Below, one piece after another: positions 58,021 through 64,000 of a DNA stretch of 64,000 nt. Each line of letters begins with the position of its first letter. Position 1 is the stretch's first letter. Made by a program: the position numbers and the translations under genes. Source of the DNA: Gnetum montanum (Eukaryota; Streptophyta; Gnetopsida; Gnetales; Gnetaceae); NCBI GenBank assembly GCA_015680685.1, contig MNCI01033307.1, forward strand, positions 200,171-264,170, read 5' to 3'. A model generated the notes under the pieces. It saw only the letters and a program-made list of their open reading frames with translations. It did no database searches and had not been told where the DNA came from.

Positions 58021-58880
58021 TTGGCCTGATGAAGAAACTATTGTTTCTTCCTATAGTTTAGATCTTGTGATATCTCCTCAATGAGAAGATAAGTGAGGAT
58101 TCCATAATACCATTTTTTTCTATGGACCTTTGTTCATTTATTGTAGCAACAAAGAGGTGTTCATCGAGAAATTGGTTAGAGAGTAGACTCTCCTCATCTT
58201 TGTTATCCCATCGCAACTAAGAGAGATGATCAATGACCACATTCTTAATCCCTTTTAAATCTACCATTATGAGATCAAATTCTTACAAGATCACAAGCCA
58301 CCATATGATACGAGGGATCACCATTAGCTTATTCATTAAGAAGCAGATGGAACTATGATCTATGTGCACAAACACTTTATAGCCAAGCATATAGTGCCTA
58401 AACTTTTCGAGAGCATACACCACTAAAATTAGTTATTTCTTAGTTGTGGTGTAATTCTACTATGTATGCACAATGCTTCAGCTTGCACATTGAACGTAAT
58501 ATGGATGTTTCCTATCATCCAACTATGTAAGTACAGCTCCTAAGGAAAAATTAGATGCATCTATCATTATATAAAATGGTCTGGATCAATCTAGTGCATG
58601 TAGAATTGGAGTCTCTATGATTTTTTCCTTTAGTACTTAGAATGCATGTTCACACTTCTTGGTCCAAATGAATGGATCATCTTTCTTCGTAAGCTCGACT
58701 AATGGTTTCGTGATCTTAGAGAAATTCTCTATAAACCACTAGTAGTAGTTAGTATGTCCAAGGAATGATTAGATGTCTTTGACTATCTCTGATTAGCGTG
58801 TGATTCCTTATATGACCCTTATTTTTTCAAGGTCTACCTCAATCCCTACTTAAGTAATTATGTGTCCTAGTACTATGCCA
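58021..58880 (-). pseudogene. RNase H and RT C-terminal part of element D; RT core deleted
   Basis: Collinear with E 11200-12085: the RNase H-like VVADHLSxL region near 58200-58250 and MDHSAIxFLMNK near 58330-58350, then the RT connection region to about 58870. It then jumps to sequence matching E from about 13110. About 1 kb is therefore missing, including the FMDD catalytic box, the rest of the RT palm and the protease-RT linker. Confidence 0.75.
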
Positions 58881-58929
58881 TTTTACAAATCTAAACCCCT
58901 AAGTGCTGCTATGTATAGGCATCTTTGGA

Positions 58930-59520
58930 TATTGGTTTCATGTGCATACTAATTACATGCTTTAATGAATTTAATTTTAATGGACCAAATTTTCTGCATG
59001 CAATTACACCCATTATCGCTATACGTGATGCATTGGAACTCACTTCTTCTCGAGTCATGAAAATTCATTTTCCTTAGAGATTTCCAAGGACAAGTCCCTA
59101 ATGCCCAATCATGAATCAACAATGCTTAAGCATACACATCCCATGATGATGGGGAAGTCACCTTTGCAATTTTCTACCTTGATCACTAGAAACCAATAGG
59201 ATAGGATCACCAAAAAAATGTAGTCACAAAGTCCTTCACTAATCCCAAAGAAACAATGATTTACTAGTCTACCAATTCTAAACGGATATTGCTCTTCTTT
59301 AGAGGTGGTAGGTTCCAAGCTTTGTACATGTCATGGGAGATGAGATTAACACTAGAACCAAAATCCAAAAGAGCCTTACATGGCTCATGTCTAGTGATCT
59401 GTAAGTAAATAAGAGGACTTCCTGGGTTAGATCTCTTCATGAAAAGGTTGCAAGCCTTGATCCAATCAAAGAAAACATGAGTTAACATCATAGTGTGAAT
59501 CTCAAGTGGTGTTTTATTTG
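58930..59520 (-). pseudogene. aspartic protease of Athila-like element D
   Basis: The active site reads ALLDFGSSVNLISHDMYKAW (59264-59491 segment), with DFG where DSG is expected. The second part, KVENCKGDFPIIMGCVCLS (59109-59318), parallels FPIIMGRAWL of E. The segments are in different frames. Confidence 0.78.
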
Positions 59521-61952
59521 AAGGACCCTAGAATGTGTTTAGTGCATAGAATGAACATGCTAGAGATATAGGGTGACTATTGGCATTAGGTTGTGAGGGT
59601 TTGGAAGGACTATTGGGTTGGAAAAATGGTCACTTCTTTGATCTATTAGTTGAACCACTTAGCTGGAAGGCCAATTGTAAATTTACAACCCTTGTAGAAT
59701 TTTGTTGCTACTACTATGGGGGAATTTTATCCTGCATAGACAAAGTAAGAGGTAATTGAGTTGAGGGTAAAGGAATCTATGCAAATAGATGGAGAGGATG
59801 GTAAGGATATGGGGATTCCCCTCAAGTAGATGGTGAATGAGTTTGATGGTACTTTAGAGGATAATAGTGATGTTGGAATGAGGTGTGACTAGCCAAGCTA
59901 TGTAGAGAAATGGGTTGCTACACATAGTACCCATATGGATCTAATTTCTTATAAGGGTACTGCTATCTCAACAGTGGAATTCCCCACAACTATGGTTGCT
60001 ACCACTATTGGTATTGCTCATACGGTTGTGATGGAGCTCCACTTGGATGGTAAGCTTGTTGTTGCTGGTGGAACTACCTTGGATTACGTTGAGAATAAGG
60101 TAATCATCTAGGTGCTTGTCCCTGTGCTAGTCGAAGATTCAACATGTATACCTTAGACTCTTATAAATGTGACATCACAGTGCAACATCTCTTAGGATAG
60201 TCATATTGACAAATGTCACATCCAACATCATCATCGAAGTCTATCTTCACAACTTCTTCTACTGTAGCAGCTTTGCCCTTACCTATTTAATAGGCATGTT
60301 CAGTTTCTTTCCTCCTCCTGCTATTGTGATCACTATTCTACTCTTTGGATTCTTCAGCAATCTTCATAGTAGTTTGGAATTTTTCATTCAAAGTGTCCCA
60401 TAGTTTATCAACCTTTGTTGAAATGTTCGAAATAGATTTTTGGATGGGCAAGATTTTCCTATTTACCACATCATTGAGTGGTGACTTCTCCTCATCATAG
60501 AATTGAACTTCCCTTTTCCTAATGGAAGGATCTCTATTATATTCTTCTGCACTTCCCCTCCTTTACAACTCACCTTCTTCTTTTACTACCTAATCAATCA
60601 ACCTTTGGATTTGATGAGCTCTTAGTTTAGATAGTCTCCCATTGGCATAAACCCCAAGGGTTCTTTTGGTTTTTGCTCTAAACCCATCTATGATGTGGCA
60701 AAGTTATTCCCTCTGAGAATAACCATGGCCAAGGCATCAATGTAAGAGTGAATAATATCTGCCCATAGCAACATTCAAGGATTCATGTATTCTTATTTCT
60801 AGCCTTAGATTTGCCTTCTTAGATTAGACACTCTAAAGTACATTTGGTATTTGTCATTAAATAGTTCTAACATGGTACTACATCTATCAATGGATTCTAG
60901 TTACAAGGATCGATACCAACTTTCTACCTCCTTGATGAGTGTCCTAGGAAATAGCTTTAGTTTCTACCAGTCATTTTCTATGTTTTGTAAGGTGCAGGCA
61001 TTGTGAAAGGCTTGTAAATGATTTTGCAAATCAAAGTTATATTCCCCCCTCAAATCTTGGAATATTGTTCATGTCTAGGCACTTGATTTGACTATCTCTC
61101 ACATGCCTAGTTGGAATTTTGGCAACCTCTACAATATTTAACATAATTTAAGTTTCTAGTAAAGGCTCATCATCATCATTATTTCATTGTTGTGGATGAT
61201 GTTCCCTTTTACCCCTTCATTCATTATGGACTTGGAAATTAGTGTTATTTTCCTACTATTCACCTCCATCATCATTGTTCCTTCTATAGTATTTTTTAGA
61301 ATAAAAAAAAGGAAGAAAAAGACGCAGATGGAGAGGATGAAGAAGGAGAAGGACCACCACCATCATGGTATCTACCAACTTTCCTATGATTGTCACAACC
61401 ACATTCATTAGGTTTCTTATCATCTTAACACTTGTCCAAGCCCCTACCTTGACTGCCATCTTTACCTAAACCTAGAGTGTTGATAGTGAATTGTAGATTC
61501 ATGGCCACACCCTCATCACTAGTAATGAGGAGTAGATAATTTTCATGTTAAGAGCCCCCAAAGGAAGGATCCTCATTGTCATCTTAGTTTAGTAGGAATA
61601 AGGAATTAGTGAATCATTTTCCCTTCACAATTTCATGTTTCTTCTCCTAGTGTCGATCTCTCTGACATTGTGTTTCAATGGGATGGTATTCCTAGTAGTC
61701 ATAATAATGCATAACATACTCCTCTTGAAGATCTTGGATGCCTAACTTCTTAAGAGTTTGAACTAACATCATAGGCACAAATTTATCGAGAGGCATTACA
61801 ATGTTACCTTCCATGTCATGCCATCGCAATTGTTCATCTTGTTGCAGGATGAAGGTGAAGTTAGGCACATACTCATATGGATGAGTATATACCTCTTTGC
61901 ATTCTTGAGGGATTGGTGGCTTAGCATTGTCACACATGAGAGAAGAAGTCAT
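59521..61952 (-). pseudogene. gag of Athila-like element D
   Basis: The start codon at 61952 gives MTSSLMCDNAKPPIPQECKE, then EVYTHPYEYVPNF and QDEQLRWHDMEGNIVMPLDK (61692-61952). A His/Ser-rich low-complexity stretch is near 61260-61460. The capsid (about 60600-61130) and zinc-knuckle regions (about 60120-60240) follow E in order but with many stops. Confidence 0.75.
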
Positions 61953-62087
61953 TTTACAAAAAAATTAAAATATCGATGTGCTTTTGTAATTGTATTATGT
62001 GTGAGAATGATGTTGACCTTAGGGTTCATCCAACGATGTTAATGATGCTCACTACTTTTAGTTAGCACACATTTCAAACAAAAAGAG

Positions 62088-62103
62088 TCCTTGGCAACGA
62101 CAC
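62088..62103 (-). other. primer binding site of element D (tRNA-Asp type)
   Basis: The minus strand reads GTGTCGTTGCCAAGGA, three bases from the LTR. It matches most of the tRNA-Asp complement GCGCCGTTGCCGGGGA. Confidence 0.78.
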
Positions 62104-62106
62104 TAA

Positions 62107-62896
62107 TGAGGAGTGGCAAGATACCCTTACGTTCAACCATATGAATCACAAAGTGTTCACACATGATATGGTTGAATTCCATAGACTTTATAGTTTTCTG
62201 GTGCACTAGTTCTCTAGGAAATAAATTGGGCATTGAGGATGTTTGTTGTCTTCGCAACTACACTTGTGAAGCTCAAGGGTATGGTTTAAGTGTAATTGAG
62301 GCACACGATTTTTATCATTTTATATTTTATGACTTTGGTGTTTGAAATAAATAGGATAAAGGATAAAGTAATTTAATATCTACTTTAATCTAATGGACTA
62401 ACTATTGTTCAACTAGTCCTAACATTAGTATCAGGTCCCACTTGCCATACACATCCTGAACACATAATGTTGCTGGGTTACCAAACGTCATGCACATGCT
62501 CAAAGTGGTCATACTTATGTGTTTATTTAATCACTATTTAACTTATCTCAAACATTGAATAAATAATTGAAAACATTAAATGCATGAATGAAACATTTAA
62601 GCTATCCAAAATGATGCAATGTTTATCAAGAAGTTTGTCTTTTTTTCCTTAGGTACAATAGTGCTCAAATAATGATATGCACACTCAATGAATCCTACTA
62701 CAAGCACTCAGGAAAATATTCTAACTTTTGAATGTAAAAACTACAAGAGCTTGGCTAAAACTATGACAAGATGATGCCTAAACATAGTGGATTGGCATGT
62801 GTTTATAGGCAAGAATAGGCCCTACATCGATGGGGCCTAGTTGATGTGGCCCAGTCAATGAGGCCTCATCGACACAACCAATCTGTGACTCATCAC
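62107..62896 (-). repeat. 5' LTR of element D (right), 790 bp
   Basis: It starts TGAGGAGTGGCAAG and ends GTGACTCATCA. Compared with the 3' LTR it lacks two short blocks (counterparts near 51080-51110 and 51185-51222). A TATA-like CTATAAACACATG (minus) is near 62797-62809. Confidence 0.88.
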
Positions 62897-62901
62897 TAGG
62901 A
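62897..62901. other. target-site duplication CTAGG (right) of element D
   Basis: Identical to 50712-50716. Confidence 0.92.
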
Positions 62902-63281
62902 AAGAGTTTTTTACATTCACCAACTTCCTAGTGGTTGAAGATATAACATGCTTCAACCTAATGCTAGGATGACCATGGTTGGCGAAGTCAAGATTAGTTT
63001 TTTTTTTTCTAATATACCAAGAGATTTATCTACCTTACAAGGGAGGTGAAATCATTATTCATGGAGATGGAGCAATGCCCCTGTTAGTAAATAATGTTGA
63101 CATCAAACAAGGATCCAAGGTGGAGTCTCAAGAGGAAACTCTTATGGCCAATAATGAAACTAATGGTTGCAATAACCCTAATGAAGATAAAAATAATAAC
63201 ACTAAAGCCTTAAATGAGTTTTGGGAAGAACTTTCATTTAGCATTATTAAAGATAGGGATGGGGACTACAAAATTATATAG
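62902..63281 (+). pseudogene. protease of Tat-like element H, second part
   Basis: The reading that stops at 50711 resumes here: FLVVEDITCFNLMLG, a stop in place of Arg, then PWLAKSRL, YQEIYLPYKGGEIIIHGDGA (62979-63060), and an Asn/Glu-rich linker to 63281. It is homologous to IILGRPWL and HQEIHLPYEGGQVIIHGD of G. The frame and the CTAGG codons join cleanly if D is removed, so D inserted into this gene. Confidence 0.75.
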
Positions 63282-64000
63282 GAAAAGCCTTACTATCTTT
63301 CTAATCTATCAAAGATTAGAAACCAATTGCATAATTGATATAACCTACCATGGCCTAAAACTAGTAACACCATGGCTTGTCAGGGCCTAAAACTAGTGAG
63401 TGTGATAGCCTCTTATTTTTATCCTTTGTACATATGTTATGAGTTGTTTGCTTCAGTGCATTATTTACAATTTTTACTTGAACAGTTGTGTCTGGTTTTA
63501 GATTTTTTGTTTTATTACATCACATTACCAAATATAAAATATGTACCCAAGGAGCAGAATTGAGCTAAAGCCAAAATGCAACATCATGAGGCTAAACATA
63601 GCCATAGCCATAATTACATAGTGTAACAAAAGTAGATGATACATAGTTTTTAAAACCATAAATGTAGCAACAAGCCAACAACTATAACACCTAAGATGTG
63701 ATAACACATTATCAACATTAATAGCTTAGATCAAACTATGGAAGGAGGAGGGATAATGTTGTTGGAGACATCAATATTCCCATCATAGGCCTGTGGAGAA
63801 TCAAAACATTAATAACATGAGAACATAAGCCAACATTAAAAACCAAAACATTAAAATTATCATAAAATTAACAACTTGATAAGGAAATCACAAACATTAG
63901 ATGGCCAAGCTTATAAACACAGATGAGACTACACTTAGATCAAAATTGAACCATCATGAATCAAGTTTAAGGGGATTTGACATTTTGTCAAACACTTGAC
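63282..64000. other. no recognisable gene to the window end
   Basis: It may be the continuation of element H, but no RT motif is visible. A short direct repeat (GGCCTAAAACTAGT) occurs at 63352 and 63385. AT-rich beyond that. Confidence 0.35.

Larger units (their letters stand above)
50717..62896 (-). mobile_element. Athila-like LTR retrotransposon D, complete ends
   Basis: The 12180-bp element has both LTRs, a tRNA-Asp-type primer site, a polypurine tract and a perfect CTAGG duplication. On the minus strand it holds gag, protease, a pol with about 1 kb of RT deleted, RNase H, integrase, a noncoding stretch, an internal promoter-like region, an intron-like stretch and the extra ORF. It is inserted in the protease of element H. 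LTR divergence and many stops show that it is old. It is the only complete copy here that keeps the extra ORF uninterrupted by another element. Confidence 0.9.

Overview
The window looks like heterochromatic nuclear DNA from a large-genome seed plant, possibly a gymnosperm. The kingdom call rests on plant-type Ty3/gypsy elements with tRNA-Asp primer sites (Athila-like), Tat-like and chromodomain Ty3 elements, Ty1/copia and L1-type LINE relics, and a fragment of a plant organellar-type DEAD-box helicase. The gymnosperm suggestion is inference only. No intact host gene is visible. Nearly every coding trace is a retroelement relic broken by stops and frameshifts.

Layout. (1) 1-1818: 5' end (gag, primer site, LTR) of an Athila-like element A on the minus strand, lying against a minus-strand chromovirus-like element B (1819-6022). 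(2) 7274-16575: the most complete Athila-like element, E (minus: 3' LTR, IN, RNase H/RT, protease, gag, primer site, truncated 5' LTR). It is joined to the 3' end of a plus-strand relative, F (16576-18957). (3) 19700-22717: L1-type LINE, minus. (4) 22718-24803: short internally deleted copia element, minus. (5) 26110-27518: low-copy-looking block with a DEAD-box helicase pseudogene. (6) 27528-31864: chromovirus and copia LTR fragments, including an integrase-chromodomain relic. (7) 31865-47908: 3' half of Athila-like element C (plus), split by a complete 9.7-kb Tat-like element G (35226-44948, minus, TSD AATGG). (8) 47909-50711 and 62897-64000: a plus-strand Tat-like relic H, split inside its protease by a complete 12.2-kb Athila-like element D (50717-62896, minus, TSD CTAGG).

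The most interesting signal is in C and D. Between integrase and polypurine tract both carry a long extra ORF (about 2.8-2.9 kb, in the env position) with a coiled-coil-like, polar second half. Upstream of it lie, in order, an LTR-U3-like motif cluster, a TATA box, a leader, a conserved GTAAG donor, a 290-300 bp intron-like stretch, and a TRTAG acceptor abutting the ATG. This looks like a separate promoter and spliced transcription unit for the extra ORF. F keeps a short version of the ORF; E has lost it.

Two places with single N bases carry exact copies of neighbouring sequence (a 41-bp direct and a 90-bp inverted duplication) and are probably assembly artefacts.
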